Shown here: positions 1-9,075 of the stretch, piece by piece
Layout: every line of letters begins with the position of its first letter
Numbering within the stretch: the first letter of the stretch is position 1
Origin: an uncultured Acidobacteriota bacterium
GTDB lineage: Bacteria; Acidobacteriota; Terriglobia; Bryobacterales; Bryobacteraceae
Length of the DNA stretch: 64,000 nt
Assembly: GCA_900696665.1 (NCBI GenBank)
Contig: CAADGY010000306.1
Coordinates: 1 to 64,000 of the forward strand
Direction: 5' to 3'
Position numbers and translations under genes: made by a program
The notes under the pieces: model-generated
Told to the model about the DNA's origin: nothing
Database searches by the model: none
The model's input: the letters and a program-made list of their open reading frames with translations, nothing else

Positions 1-201
1 AGCGGCGGTGTGGGCGGATGCGAGGAAAATGAAGAATCGAAAGGCGGAAAGGCGTGGTGGAATGCGTGTGAACGCCAGAACTTGGAGAAGCGTAGCCGAA
101 TCGCCGCTAACAGCCTCATGCCGGTGCCGGGACCGAAGGGCAGCTCACCGGCGGAAAACCTAAGCTTGCGCACCGCCGCCCTGCCTGTTAAGCTGCCGCC
201 G

Positions 202-2553
202 ATGTCATTTCTGTTCTTCGTTCTATTTGCCGCTATGGGGGTGGTTCTGCACGCGGCCGATGATTTCGTTCTCCTTCAAAGCGGAATGCTTCGGGACGGG
301 CAGCGGGTTGACAGCTTTGAAATGCAGAAGCGCCCGCTCACGAACGCCGAGTACAAGCTTTTCGTGGATGCCACGGGCTATGCCGCTCCGCTGCATTGGG
401 AAAACGGGCGGATACCGGCGGGGATGGACAATCATCCCGTCATCTTCGTGAACCGGATCGATGCCGCCGCCTATTTGAAGTGGCGCAACGAAAAGGAGCG
501 CCGCATTTACAGGCTGCCGACAGCGCTCGAATTCGAATACGCGGCACGCGCCGGCGAGGCCGAAGCGACCTATCCATGGGGCAGAGCAGCTCCGGCCGGC
601 AAAGCGAACTTCGATCCGAAAGGGGATCGCACGTTCGGCGAATGGCGCACCTACGTCAAACCTGCCGGGAGTTATCCGCCGAACAAATGGGGACTGTACG
701 ACATGGCGGGCAACGTCTGGCAGATGGTGGACCGGTATCCCGACCCGGCCATCTCCCGTTTCGTGTACCGCATCGAGAATCCCACGGAGCGGGAAAACCA
801 GCTTGCGGGAGGATCGTGGGCGCGTGCGAGCTATTACCTGCGATGCGGCGTCTTCGGCGGGGCTTCCTCCGGAATCCGCCATCCCGATATCGGCTTCCGG
901 CTGGTTCGCGAGCCGGAAGGCTCCACGCACTTCCAGCGAATTCCGCGCCGTGTGATCGCCGCGCCGATCGGCGGAGGAAAAGTATTTCTGAGTTGGCAAC
1001 TGCTGCCGGAAGACACCGCCGCTACCGGCTTTCATGTCTACCGCGCCAGGCGGCCGGACGCGGCGGGCGATCGCATCACATCATCTCCGATCCCCAATTC
1101 CACCAACTTCACGGACACCAGCGCACCCGCGGTAAACCGGCTGTATTACCGCGTGCGCCCCGTGCGGGCGGGCGGTCAGGAAGGGCCGCCTTCGGAATGG
1201 GCCGGCGTGGAGCCGGGCGCAAACCGGTCCAATGCCATCGCTGTCTTTGAGCCCACCGTGCAGGAAGGCGGAGCGGTTCCGATTTTCGGAGACCTGAATG
1301 GGGACGGCGTGCTGGACGCCGTGCTGCGGCTCGACAACGGCATAAGGGAGATGTCGAGAGACCCCGGCGTCCCGGTGGAACTCGAAGCGTTCACCAGCTA
1401 TGGACGGAGCCTGTGGAGGCGCCCGCTGGTCGGGCACGACCATTGCTTCGGGAGCGCGAACAATGTTCCGGTGGTAGTCTACGACCTCGACGGCGACGGC
1501 AAAGCGGAAGTGGTGAGCCGCTACCAGGAAGGGGAACAGGTTTATCTCGCGGTGCTAGACGGCATGAGCGGCCGCGTGCTGCGGAAAACGCCTTGGACGG
1601 AGATGGCGTCCGATTTTGCGAGGTCGTCGACCCGGATTCACATGTCCATTGCCTACCTCAACGGCAAGACGCCGGCCATTATCACACAGACGGGTCTTTA
1701 TGAGAACGAGATCTTCGATGCCTACGGCCCGGAACTGAACAAGCTGTGGCAGTACCGCAGCTTCGCCGAAACCAACGGCAGCGGCTCACACCATATCGAT
1801 ATCGCCGATGTGGATGGCGATGGAAAAGATGAGGTCTTCAACGGCACGACGGTGCTGAATCCGGACGGCACGCTGCGCTGGTCCATCTACAGGGAGCATC
1901 CCGATATCGTCGCCATCAAGCGCATCCTGCCGGGCACGAAAGAGCGCCAAGTGTATTATGCCGTGGAGAGCAGCGTACATGCCGGCGCTTACCTGGTGGA
2001 CGCGAAAACGGGAAAGATCCTCTGGAAGACGAACCGCGAGGACGACCCGCGCTGGAGCCACGCTCATATCGGCTGGGCTTCCGAGGTCTTTCGGGGCTCG
2101 CCTGGCATGGAGATGCTGACGAACCGCGACGGGCACCTGGCCAAAGATCAGGTGTTGTTCGCCAGCGACGGGCGCATTCTGATGAACCCGTTTCCGCCGG
2201 GATGGAAGCCGGTTCACTGGACCGGCGATGAAACACGCGAACTGATGTCGAACGACGGCACGCGGCTGGGCCGGTTCACGGGCAAGGCGGTCGAGGCGAT
2301 CGAGGCGGCTGTCCCCAACGAACTGGGCAGCGGAAGCTGCAACATGGTGGCGGACCTCGCCGGCGATTACCGTGACGAAGTCGTCTGCGCCGGGAAAACA
2401 AACGCGGGCAGGCGGGCGGTGTTCGTCTTCACGAACGTGGAGCCGTTGGCGAAGCGCGATCTCACGCGGACGGCGAACCGCGAATACCGGCTCTGGATGG
2501 CGCGGAACCAGGGCGGCGGTTACGCTTCGTATTTCGAATGGCAGCCAGAGTAG
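202..2553 (+). CDS. Secreted SUMF1-like / rhamnogalacturonan lyase (PL11)-like fusion protein
   Basis: From the ATG at 202 the protein is 783 residues and begins with a hydrophobic leader (MSFLFFVLFAAMGVVLHAA), so this start is preferred over an in-frame start at 10 that would prepend 64 unconvincing residues. Residues about 20-240 form a formylglycine-generating-enzyme (SUMF1) fold domain: GNVWQM, AGGSW and a closing GFR motif are visible. Of the two redox cysteines of true FGE only the second position is kept (LRCGVF); the first reads SYY, so sulfatase-activating chemistry is doubtful. An FN3-like segment (about 260-345) leads into a propeller with repeated D-x-D/N-x-D-G calcium-type loops (DLNGDG, DLDGDG, DVDGDG) resembling PL11 rhamnogalacturonan lyases. 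The domain assignments are from motif reading. Lyase activity and substrate are inferred. Confidence 0.75.
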   Translation: MSFLFFVLFAAMGVVLHAADDFVLLQSGMLRDGQRVDSFEMQKRPLTNAEYKLFVDATGYAAPLHWENGRIPAGMDNHPVIFVNRIDAAAYLKWRNEKERRIYRLPTALEFEYAARAGEAEATYPWGRAAPAGKANFDPKGDRTFGEWRTYVKPAGSYPPNKWGLYDMAGNVWQMVDRYPDPAISRFVYRIENPTERENQLAGGSWARASYYLRCGVFGGASSGIRHPDIGFRLVREPEGSTHFQRIPRRVIAAPIGGGKVFLSWQLLPEDTAATGFHVYRARRPDAAGDRITSSPIPNSTNFTDTSAPAVNRLYYRVRPVRAGGQEGPPSEWAGVEPGANRSNAIAVFEPTVQEGGAVPIFGDLNGDGVLDAVLRLDNGIREMSRDPGVPVELEAFTSYGRSLWRRPLVGHDHCFGSANNVPVVVYDLDGDGKAEVVSRYQEGEQVYLAVLDGMSGRVLRKTPWTEMASDFARSSTRIHMSIAYLNGKTPAIITQTGLYENEIFDAYGPELNKLWQYRSFAETNGSGSHHIDIADVDGDGKDEVFNGTTVLNPDGTLRWSIYREHPDIVAIKRILPGTKERQVYYAVESSVHAGAYLVDAKTGKILWKTNREDDPRWSHAHIGWASEVFRGSPGMEMLTNRDGHLAKDQVLFASDGRILMNPFPPGWKPVHWTGDETRELMSNDGTRLGRFTGKAVEAIEAAVPNELGSGSCNMVADLAGDYRDEVVCAGKTNAGRRAVFVFTNVEPLAKRDLTRTANREYRLWMARNQGGGYASYFEWQPE

Positions 2554-2554
2554 C

Positions 2555-4414
2555 TCAGGGCAACGCGAACGCCACCAGGGCGTCCGAGTAAGTCTCGTTG
2601 TATTTGTTGCCGCCGCCGGCGGCGATGACGACGAACTGCTTCCCGGATTTTTTGCCGGTGAAGGTCATCGGCGTGGCATGCCCGCTGGCGGGCAGGCGCG
2701 TGCTCCACAACTCCTTGCCGGTGTCCTTGTCAAAGGCGCGGAAACGGCTGTCGTTGGTGGCGGCGATGAACACCAACCCGCCCGCGGTGACGATGGAGCC
2801 GCCCAGGTTCGGCGCACCGGTGGGGGGCAGACCTTTATCGATGAGCCTGTCCACGACTCCGAGCACGGAACGCCAACGGAATTCGCCGGTGTTCAGATCA
2901 ATCGCCGTAAGATGCCCCCAGGGCGGTTCCTGGCAGGGGTACTGATTCTTGTCCCAGAAGCGCGAATTCGGACTGCCCACGCCCCTTGGGCGAAACGGAA
3001 TTTCGGAGCCTTGCGGGCGTTCGACCATTTGATACACCATGCCCACGTCCATCGAGTTCACGTAGAGCGTTCCGGTCTCGGGATCGAACGATCCGCCGCC
3101 CCAGTTCGCCCCTCCGTTGGTGCCCGGAAACAGCACCGTAGGCTTCAGCCCGATTGGTGTATAAAGCGTGCCGAACACCGCGCCTTTCATGAGCTTTTCG
3201 CAGAAGGCGCGCGTCTCGGGCGTGATGCGGGTCAACTCCCCGGGATGAAAGCTCTGACGGGCAAACGGCGGAGGCTTCAGCGGAAACGGCTGGGTTGGGT
3301 AAGCCTCCTCGCCCGGCACTTCACTGGCGGGAACGGCGCGCTCTTCGATCTCGAAAAGCGGCTTTCCGGAGTAGCGGTCAAACACGAACGTGAATCCCGT
3401 TTTGGTGATCTGGGCGACGGCGGGAATCTTTTTGCCGTGGCGAACCACGGTGGTGAGAACCGGCTGCGCAGGCAGATCGTAATCCCAAATGTCGTGATGG
3501 ATGATCTGGAAATGCCAGAGGCGTTTGCCGGTGGAGGCATCGAGCGCAACGAGCGAGTCGCCGAACAAACCCGCTCCCTTCCGGTCGCCGCCATACAAAT
3601 CCGTGGCGGGCGAAGTGAGCGGGACGTAGACGATGCCGCGGTCTTCATCGACGCTTAACATAGACCAGGCATTGGCACCTGCCCGGTCTTTCCAGGACTC
3701 TCCTTGCCAGGTGCTGTTGCCGAACTCGCCGGGACGCGGCACGGCATGAAACGTCCACACCAGGCGTCCCGTGCGCACGCTGAATGCGCGGATGTCGCCG
3801 GCGGGTCCGCGGGGTTCGCCGTCTGCGGCAAGCGCCCCACAAATGACAAGGTCTTTGTAAATGGCGGGGGGAGAGGTCATCCCGTAGCCGCGGCCGGGAA
3901 AACGATCCGCTACGCCGTTGCGCAAATCCACCACGCCCTTCCCGCCGAAAGCGGGATCGGGTCTGCCGTTGGCCGCATCGATCGAGAACAGGCGTCCGTC
4001 GAGAGTGCCGAAAACCACGCGGGCCGCTTTACCATCCGTCCAGTAAGCGGCGCCGCGATGGACGAAGAGATTAACCGGGCGCTCCTTGTCGAGCTTCGGG
4101 TCAAAGGACCACAACTCGCGTCCCGATTCAGCCTCGAGCGCAATCAGGCGGTTAAACGGCGTGGTGAAGTACATGACGCCATCGATCACCAGAGGAGTCG
4201 CTTCGAACGCCGACCGGGAAACGTAGGTGGTTCCGTCGCTGATGTCGCCGGTGTGATAGGTCCAGGCAACTTTCAGGCGCGAAACGTTCGTGCGGTTAAT
4301 CTGTTTCTCGCTGGAATACTTTGTCCCTCCGCTGTCACCGCCGTAGTAGCGCCAACCGGAGGCGAATAAGGGTACAACCGCGAACAGCAGCAGCGGGAAG
4401 CGGCGTGCGGCCAT
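2555..4414 (-). CDS. PQQ-dependent quinoprotein dehydrogenase (glucose/alcohol dehydrogenase-like)
   Basis: Periplasmic quinoprotein of about 619 residues that would oxidise a sugar or alcohol with PQQ and pass electrons to the respiratory chain. A hydrophobic leader (FPLLLFAVVPLFASG) precedes WRYYGGDSGGTKYS, the usual beginning of the mature eight-bladed propeller. Blade motifs such as GRELWSFDP, GRLVWTF and GKRLWHFQ recur, and the C-terminus has the family's GSIVTAGGLVFIAATND stretch. There is no fused cytochrome c domain and no N-terminal membrane anchor, so it is the soluble type. It is the last gene of a five-gene minus-strand run; the ATG at 4414 follows a GTG at 4417 that overlaps the response-regulator stop codon (TAGTG), suggesting coupling. 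The substrate cannot be read from sequence. PQQ biosynthesis genes are not in the window. Confidence 0.88.
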   Translation of the reverse strand: MAARRFPLLLFAVVPLFASGWRYYGGDSGGTKYSSEKQINRTNVSRLKVAWTYHTGDISDGTTYVSRSAFEATPLVIDGVMYFTTPFNRLIALEAESGRELWSFDPKLDKERPVNLFVHRGAAYWTDGKAARVVFGTLDGRLFSIDAANGRPDPAFGGKGVVDLRNGVADRFPGRGYGMTSPPAIYKDLVICGALAADGEPRGPAGDIRAFSVRTGRLVWTFHAVPRPGEFGNSTWQGESWKDRAGANAWSMLSVDEDRGIVYVPLTSPATDLYGGDRKGAGLFGDSLVALDASTGKRLWHFQIIHHDIWDYDLPAQPVLTTVVRHGKKIPAVAQITKTGFTFVFDRYSGKPLFEIEERAVPASEVPGEEAYPTQPFPLKPPPFARQSFHPGELTRITPETRAFCEKLMKGAVFGTLYTPIGLKPTVLFPGTNGGANWGGGSFDPETGTLYVNSMDVGMVYQMVERPQGSEIPFRPRGVGSPNSRFWDKNQYPCQEPPWGHLTAIDLNTGEFRWRSVLGVVDRLIDKGLPPTGAPNLGGSIVTAGGLVFIAATNDSRFRAFDKDTGKELWSTRLPASGHATPMTFTGKKSGKQFVVIAAGGGNKYNETYSDALVAFALP

Positions 4415-4416
4415 CA

Positions 4417-4896
4417 CTACAGGAAGGCCCGCAGAAGCCGCGTCTGCACGTCCTTGAGATTCGAGTGCGCGGCGTCCAGCTCCGAGATCTTGTCGCGCAA
4501 GGTGCGCAACAGCCTGGTGCGCTCGATGGCGCCCTGGATCACCAGTAAGAGCTGCGCATTATCCCAGGGTTTCTCGAGGTACTGATAGAGGCCGATCTCG
4601 TTGATAGCCTGGATAGCGCTCTGTTTGTCGGCGTGTCCGGTCAGCAGAACGCGAGCCGCCTCCGGCTGGAGGTTCTTGGCTTTTCCGAGCAACTGAATGC
4701 CGTTCATTTTCGGCATCAGGTAGTCCGTGACGATGACATCAACCGGGTTCGTTTCCAACTGCCTGGCGGCATCCTCCGGGCTGGTGAAACCGTGGACGGC
4801 ATATTCCGTTTCCAGCCGCAGAAATGCGCGGATACTGGTAATAACCATCTCCTCATCGTCCACAATCATTACTGCCGGCTGTTCGTTCTTGTCCAC
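4417..4896 (-). CDS. Response regulator, single receiver domain with coiled-coil tail
   Basis: A 159-residue CheY-like receiver. The acidic pair D13/D14, phospho-acceptor D58 (VTDYLMP), T86 and K109 (EKPW) are all present, so phosphorylation should be possible. The last 35 residues form a charged, heptad-like helix in place of a DNA-binding domain, pointing to a protein-protein output. The start is GTG at 4896, with GGAGGA about 11 bases upstream. It lies 19 bases after the stop of the soluble histidine kinase, its likely partner, and its stop overlaps the PQQ dehydrogenase start. A role in controlling the dehydrogenase or the upstream translocase-like protein is inferred only from linkage. 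Confidence 0.88.
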   Translation of the reverse strand: MDKNEQPAVMIVDDEEMVITSIRAFLRLETEYAVHGFTSPEDAARQLETNPVDVIVTDYLMPKMNGIQLLGKAKNLQPEAARVLLTGHADKQSAIQAINEIGLYQYLEKPWDNAQLLLVIQGAIERTRLLRTLRDKISELDAAHSNLKDVQTRLLRAFL

Positions 4897-4915
4897 GGAA
4901 TAAACATTCCTCCAA

Positions 4916-5758
4916 TCAACTTGCGGGGCTGCTTTTTCTCGTCTGGGTTATCGGGAGACGGACATGAAAAGTCGTGCCCATGCCGGGCTCGCTTTCAAAA
5001 TCGATGGAACCGCCGTGGGTGTCCTCAACGATTTCCCTGGTGATGGCAAGCCCCAATCCTGTGCCCTCTCCAATGGGTTTCGTGGTGAAGCCCCGAGCGA
5101 AAATCCGCCCGCGGTCCTCGGGCTTGATTCCCTTGCCGGTGTCGGCGATCGAAACGTGCACGAAGTCATTTTCGCGGCGGGTGGTTACGGTGATTTTTCC
5201 TTCGCCCTCGATGGCTTGGCCGGCGTTCACCAGAAGGTTTGCAAACACCTGGTTCAGCAGACCAGGGTAGCATTCGATTTCCGGCAACTCTTCAAAATGC
5301 GTTTCCACGGCGATGCGCCGGCGGAAGATGGTGCCGGTCAGCTTAAGCGTATTGCGGATGATTCCTTCAAGGCACGCCTTCCTGATATCGCGGTCGTCCA
5401 CGCGGGAAAACGTTTTCAGGCTGCGGATGACCCCCGAAATCCGCTCACAGGCGATCTTGTCGACGGCGGCAAGGGTCGCCATCGTTTCGATGATCTCCAT
5501 CGCTTCTTGCGATGGTGCGACCGAAGCGGCGCAGGATTCCGCAAGCAGCTTTTTCAATACCTCCAGCGACCGGAGGATGACTTCATTGTTCGAAAAGATG
5601 GAGCCGATGGGCGTGTTGATCTCATGCACAATCCCGGCGGACAATCTTCCGATAGAAGCCATTTTGTGCGCTTCAGCCAGCCTTTGATGGGCCGATTCGA
5701 GTTGTTCCAACAGATCCTGCCGGCTTGGTTTCACCGCCGGCTCCGGCTGATCGTTCAT
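4916..5758 (-). CDS. Soluble sensor histidine kinase
   Basis: A 280-residue kinase with no transmembrane segment and no recognisable PAS/GAF sensor. A short coiled coil (residues about 12-35) leads into HisKA with phospho-acceptor H45 in GIVHEINTPIG. The ATPase domain shows the N box (NLLVNAGQAI), G1 box (DTGKGI), F-like box and an intact G2 box (GTGLGLAI). The HEINTPIG signature resembles the HEFNSPLG and HELNTPLG of two other kinases near 16.1 and 17.3 kb, so the three are probably related. It lies 25 bases after the cNMP-binding gene and 19 bases before the receiver gene. With no sensor domain, the input may come from a partner; the cNMP-binding protein upstream is a candidate by context only. 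Confidence 0.9.
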   Translation of the reverse strand: MNDQPEPAVKPSRQDLLEQLESAHQRLAEAHKMASIGRLSAGIVHEINTPIGSIFSNNEVILRSLEVLKKLLAESCAASVAPSQEAMEIIETMATLAAVDKIACERISGVIRSLKTFSRVDDRDIRKACLEGIIRNTLKLTGTIFRRRIAVETHFEELPEIECYPGLLNQVFANLLVNAGQAIEGEGKITVTTRRENDFVHVSIADTGKGIKPEDRGRIFARGFTTKPIGEGTGLGLAITREIVEDTHGGSIDFESEPGMGTTFHVRLPITQTRKSSPAS

Positions 5759-5783
5759 CTTCCGTGATGGCCGCCCCTTTCAA

Positions 5784-6206
5784 TTATTGCTCAACGAGCT
5801 GCCGGAACCGCTTCACCAGAGTGGAAAAAATGGAGGCCGTAATTTCCATGTTGTCGGATAGCAGATCGTAGAAATCTTCCCGGGCGATACGCAACAGCTT
5901 CGTATCCTCGAGAGTTTTCGCCTCCACATGCATCGGCTCGGGGTCGAACAGCGCCCACGAGCCCAGAACTTCGTTCTGGCGCGCGACGTGAAGCAATTCG
6001 CCGTTGCGGTTGATTTGAACGGCGCCGTCCAGCACGACGTACAGCGCGTCGAGCGTCTGGTCCGCTTCGATTACGACTTTTTCGGGTGGGTACTTCGTTT
6101 CTTTCGCAATAGTTGCGATGCGCGATAGCTGATCGGGATTGAGATTCTTCAAGAGATCGACAGCTTCGAGCGCGATGACCTTTTCGACGATATTGAGTTC
6201 GGACAT
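5784..6206 (-). CDS. Cyclic-nucleotide-binding (CAP_ED-like) domain protein
   Basis: A small protein of 140 residues from the ATG at 6206, consisting almost entirely of a CRP-type cNMP-binding beta-barrel followed by one long helix (FSTLVKRFRQLVEQ). Seen are PPEKVVIEADQTLDALYVVLDG, the NRNGELLHV strand and LGSWALFDPEPMHVEAKT, where a canonical cyclic-nucleotide cassette would have an FGE-x-ALL-x(2)-PR-x-A pattern. The conserved Glu/Arg ligand pair is not clearly present, so it may bind another ligand or none. There is no helix-turn-helix. A longer in-frame start at 6239 would overlap the upstream translocase-like gene and is less likely. Chlamydial-type nucleotide translocases are sometimes found fused to HEAT and cNMP domains; here the module is a separate gene. 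Confidence 0.8.
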   Translation of the reverse strand: MSELNIVEKVIALEAVDLLKNLNPDQLSRIATIAKETKYPPEKVVIEADQTLDALYVVLDGAVQINRNGELLHVARQNEVLGSWALFDPEPMHVEAKTLEDTKLLRIAREDFYDLLSDNMEITASIFSTLVKRFRQLVEQ

Positions 6207-6231
6207 GTAGATCATCCCCGAGGGCAGAACG

Positions 6232-9045
6232 CTAAGCAAGCACCGCGACCGCCGAACGAGCGACTTCGACCACCTCCGGACTGGCGCTCCGGCACGCCTC
6301 CCGAATCTCCGGGATCAAGGCGCGAAGCCCCAGTTCCGCCGCAGTAGCCATGGCACAGGATACCAACCACGGGTCTCCGGAGCGAATCAACTCGCGGATG
6401 GCGCGCTCGGCATCCAGGTGCTCCAGGCCAAACAGCTCTTGTCCGTGCCGTTCGAGGCGGTCCGGCGCATCGAGCAGCGGCAAAAGAATACGCCGCAACT
6501 CGCGGTCGAGGATATTGTCCAGAAATTCGATGGCGTTGGAAAAGTCTTCCGACCGGGAGCCCGGGCCGTTATTCCGGTAGGCCCTGTAAGCAGCATAAAT
6601 CTCCTTGGGTGGATAGCGGAGTCCCAGCAGGTGAAAGAGCCGCTCAATGGTATAGCGTAGCCGCTCCTCCAGAGTGGCGGCGAGCAGCCCGGCGGCCGTG
6701 CGCGGATTTCTCTGGTCCTTGAAGGGAGCGAGCGCGGCGTTGAGCTCGAAATAGTGCCGCGCTTCACCGAGGACCTGTGTCGTGATGGACTCCTCGCCGA
6801 ATTTCAGATGCGGCGAAGTCTCCCGCAAGCGATGAAGGTTCCGCAGCACCGCGCCACGGATAGTGAGATCAGGCTGGGCGATGGAGTGCAGCAGAATATC
6901 GACGGAACGCTGGCCTCCGATGTGTTGCAGCACACGCGGGATCTGGCGGCGAACGACGAGCGGGATGGCTTCGTCGTGCAAAAGATCGCTGAGGGTTCCA
7001 AAAATCCTGTTTCCGAATTGCGCCAGGGCGGTGATGGCATCGCCGCGGAGGAGAGGGTTGCCGAGGCGGCGGACAATGCCTTCGAGATACGCGCGGTTCT
7101 GCAAAGACCCCGCCGCTTTCAGAGCGGCGGAGGCCACCTGCTTGTCCCGGTCTTCGAGAAGCGAGTGCAACACTCCGATGCCGTGATCTCCGCGGGCGGC
7201 GACACCGACGGCGGCTAATACGCGGCGCTCGGGTCGCGGGTCCACCGCCGCCTCGCGCAGCCATTCGTAACTAATCAGGCCGGCCGCGAGCTCGGAATGG
7301 GGAGCGACGGCCCGAAGCGTGCTTTCCGTCACCGCACAGTTCGGATGAGCCAGCAGCCGTTTGGCCAACTCGGGCGCATCGGGTGAGACGGCGAGAGCGT
7401 AAGAAACCGCGGTGGCGACGGCGGACGGACGGTGGCTTTCCCGGGCCGAGCGGATTTCCGCCAGAGCGTTCTCGAGCAGGCCTGTAAAGCCAGTGGTCTG
7501 CGCAAGTTCGAATACTTTGCTGCGGACCTCCGGCGACGGGTTGTCCACCAGCTTCGCCAGCGTGTCATCGAGCTTGTAGTTTGGAACGGTCTCCAGCAAA
7601 GATAACGCGTAAGTCACCTGGCGGGGGTTCCCGCTGTTCAGTGTTTCTTCGAGGAGGCGAAGGGTGGCGGCGTCAGTAACGGTGATCCGCGCGTTCTCGA
7701 GGTCGAAGCGCCTGGCTTCCAGCCGTTTGCGCACGGTGGCGACGTATTCGTTCTTCGCCCGTAGAGAAAGCAGGACCCAGACAACACATAGGCCCAACAC
7801 GATGAGCGCGATGTAGCGGGTATCGAGCGCCAGCGGGCCGACCAGCACGAGCAGGATGATGCCGCCTACACCGCGCGAGAGACGGTCAACGAATATGTCG
7901 AGGAATGCCTTGGTGCGATTCTTCAGCTCCGTGGGCAGAGGCAGGAAAAGAAGCTCCATGCCCGTTCTGTTGAACGTGTAGCGGGACGCCGATTCCCCCA
8001 GGCGGGCGGCGGAGGCGGAAAACAGGTGGGGGAAGGAGAACGTGAAGATGGAGGCGATACCCAATGTAACGGGCATGATCTGCAAAGCGCCCCCAACGCC
8101 AAAGTATCTGACCACGGCTGCGGTGAGGAACAGTTGAAAGACAAACGTCGCCAGGTTCAGGTAAATGCCGTAAAAGCTGCCGAAGAAGGCGGTGAGGTTT
8201 TCCTTGTCGGTAAAGGTCAGCTTGGCCATCACGTTGAACTGGTACTCGATCATCACGTCGACAATGAATGTGATGGCGATGATGCCCATGATGACTTGCA
8301 AGTGCCGGTAACGTCTCATGGCAACCGTGACTTCGGTTACCGAAAAATCGGCCTCTTCGTCTCCAGCCGCCTTCGCTCCGGCCAGCGATACGCCGCTCTG
8401 CGAGATCGCGAGCCGGTAGGCCACATAGGCCAGCAGCACCATGACCGCACTGGCAAGCACCAGGTTGTTCGTGCCAACCCATTCCACCGCCATCGCGGTG
8501 AACGAGCCGCCGAAAGCGGCTCCGAGAACGGCGCCCATACCGAGAATGCCGTAGAGACGTTTAGCTTCGCGGGGATGAAAAACATTGGCGGCGACCAGCC
8601 AGCCTTGCGACACGAGGACGATGCCGAACAGGCTGGTATAGATGTTGAAGACATACAGCATCCAATCTTTATTCAGTCCGAGCAGCCACCACAGGAGCAC
8701 CAGGCTGCCGATGAAAGCTCCGGTAGCCCAATTCACCGCCGCGGCCAGCGAAGTGCGAATGGCGATCTTGGTATATACGTAAGCGAAGATGCCGCCGAAC
8801 AGAGCGATGAGGATGTACAGCCAGGGAAATTCGTCGATATCAAACCTGTGAACAAAGAGCGCCTTCGAAACCGGCTTGACGATGTAGTAGGCGAACAGCA
8901 CGCACAACAGATACAGCGACATGTAGATGGTGCGGAGGAGTTCTCCCTGCCGGACGTCAAACATGCTGTTCCAGAAAGCGCGAATGCGTCTCATAGGAGT
9001 TCGGCGGGCGGCGCCACGAAGCCTCGTGGAGTCATTAGGATTCAT
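6232..9045 (-). CDS. ATP/ADP translocase-like (NTT/Npt) membrane protein with C-terminal HEAT repeats
   Basis: About 937 residues. Residues about 33-445 hold some 11-12 hydrophobic segments; the opening block (SLYLLCVLFAYYIVKPVSKAL) is typical of the nucleotide-translocase/MFS family (Npt1/Npt2-like). The second half (about 455-930) is alpha-helical with HEAT-type repeats, for example LVDNPSPEVRSKVFELA, LEDRDKQVASAALKAAG and LHSIAQPDLTIRGAVLRNL. Free-living bacteria do not need to import ATP, so the solute and role are unknown; the HEAT part should be cytosolic and could dock the downstream cNMP-binding or kinase proteins. The ATG at 9045 is chosen; in-frame alternatives exist at 9075 and 8994, none with a strong ribosome site. 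It is the first gene of the five-gene unit. Confidence 0.8.
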   Translation of the reverse strand: MNPNDSTRLRGAARRTPMRRIRAFWNSMFDVRQGELLRTIYMSLYLLCVLFAYYIVKPVSKALFVHRFDIDEFPWLYILIALFGGIFAYVYTKIAIRTSLAAAVNWATGAFIGSLVLLWWLLGLNKDWMLYVFNIYTSLFGIVLVSQGWLVAANVFHPREAKRLYGILGMGAVLGAAFGGSFTAMAVEWVGTNNLVLASAVMVLLAYVAYRLAISQSGVSLAGAKAAGDEEADFSVTEVTVAMRRYRHLQVIMGIIAITFIVDVMIEYQFNVMAKLTFTDKENLTAFFGSFYGIYLNLATFVFQLFLTAAVVRYFGVGGALQIMPVTLGIASIFTFSFPHLFSASAARLGESASRYTFNRTGMELLFLPLPTELKNRTKAFLDIFVDRLSRGVGGIILLVLVGPLALDTRYIALIVLGLCVVWVLLSLRAKNEYVATVRKRLEARRFDLENARITVTDAATLRLLEETLNSGNPRQVTYALSLLETVPNYKLDDTLAKLVDNPSPEVRSKVFELAQTTGFTGLLENALAEIRSARESHRPSAVATAVSYALAVSPDAPELAKRLLAHPNCAVTESTLRAVAPHSELAAGLISYEWLREAAVDPRPERRVLAAVGVAARGDHGIGVLHSLLEDRDKQVASAALKAAGSLQNRAYLEGIVRRLGNPLLRGDAITALAQFGNRIFGTLSDLLHDEAIPLVVRRQIPRVLQHIGGQRSVDILLHSIAQPDLTIRGAVLRNLHRLRETSPHLKFGEESITTQVLGEARHYFELNAALAPFKDQRNPRTAAGLLAATLEERLRYTIERLFHLLGLRYPPKEIYAAYRAYRNNGPGSRSEDFSNAIEFLDNILDRELRRILLPLLDAPDRLERHGQELFGLEHLDAERAIRELIRSGDPWLVSCAMATAAELGLRALIPEIREACRSASPEVVEVARSAVAVLA

Positions 9046-9075
9046 CTTACCGCGATGACGGGGAGAGGGGTGCAC

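Noticed and set aside
1-201. Possible N-terminus of a minus-strand gene running off the left edge (hydrophobic segment near 1-60)
   Set aside because: No in-frame ATG, GTG or TTG with a ribosome site was found; too little sequence to support a gene.
202-920. The SUMF1-like domain as the formylglycine-generating enzyme for the two sulfatases
   Set aside because: Only one of the two catalytic cysteine positions is kept and the domain is part of a secreted fusion, so I do not call it an active FGE.
2372-3658. Long plus-strand open frame opposite the PQQ dehydrogenase
   Set aside because: It is antisense to a clear quinoprotein gene; its product is Arg/Gly-rich without family motifs, as expected from high-G+C third-position bias.
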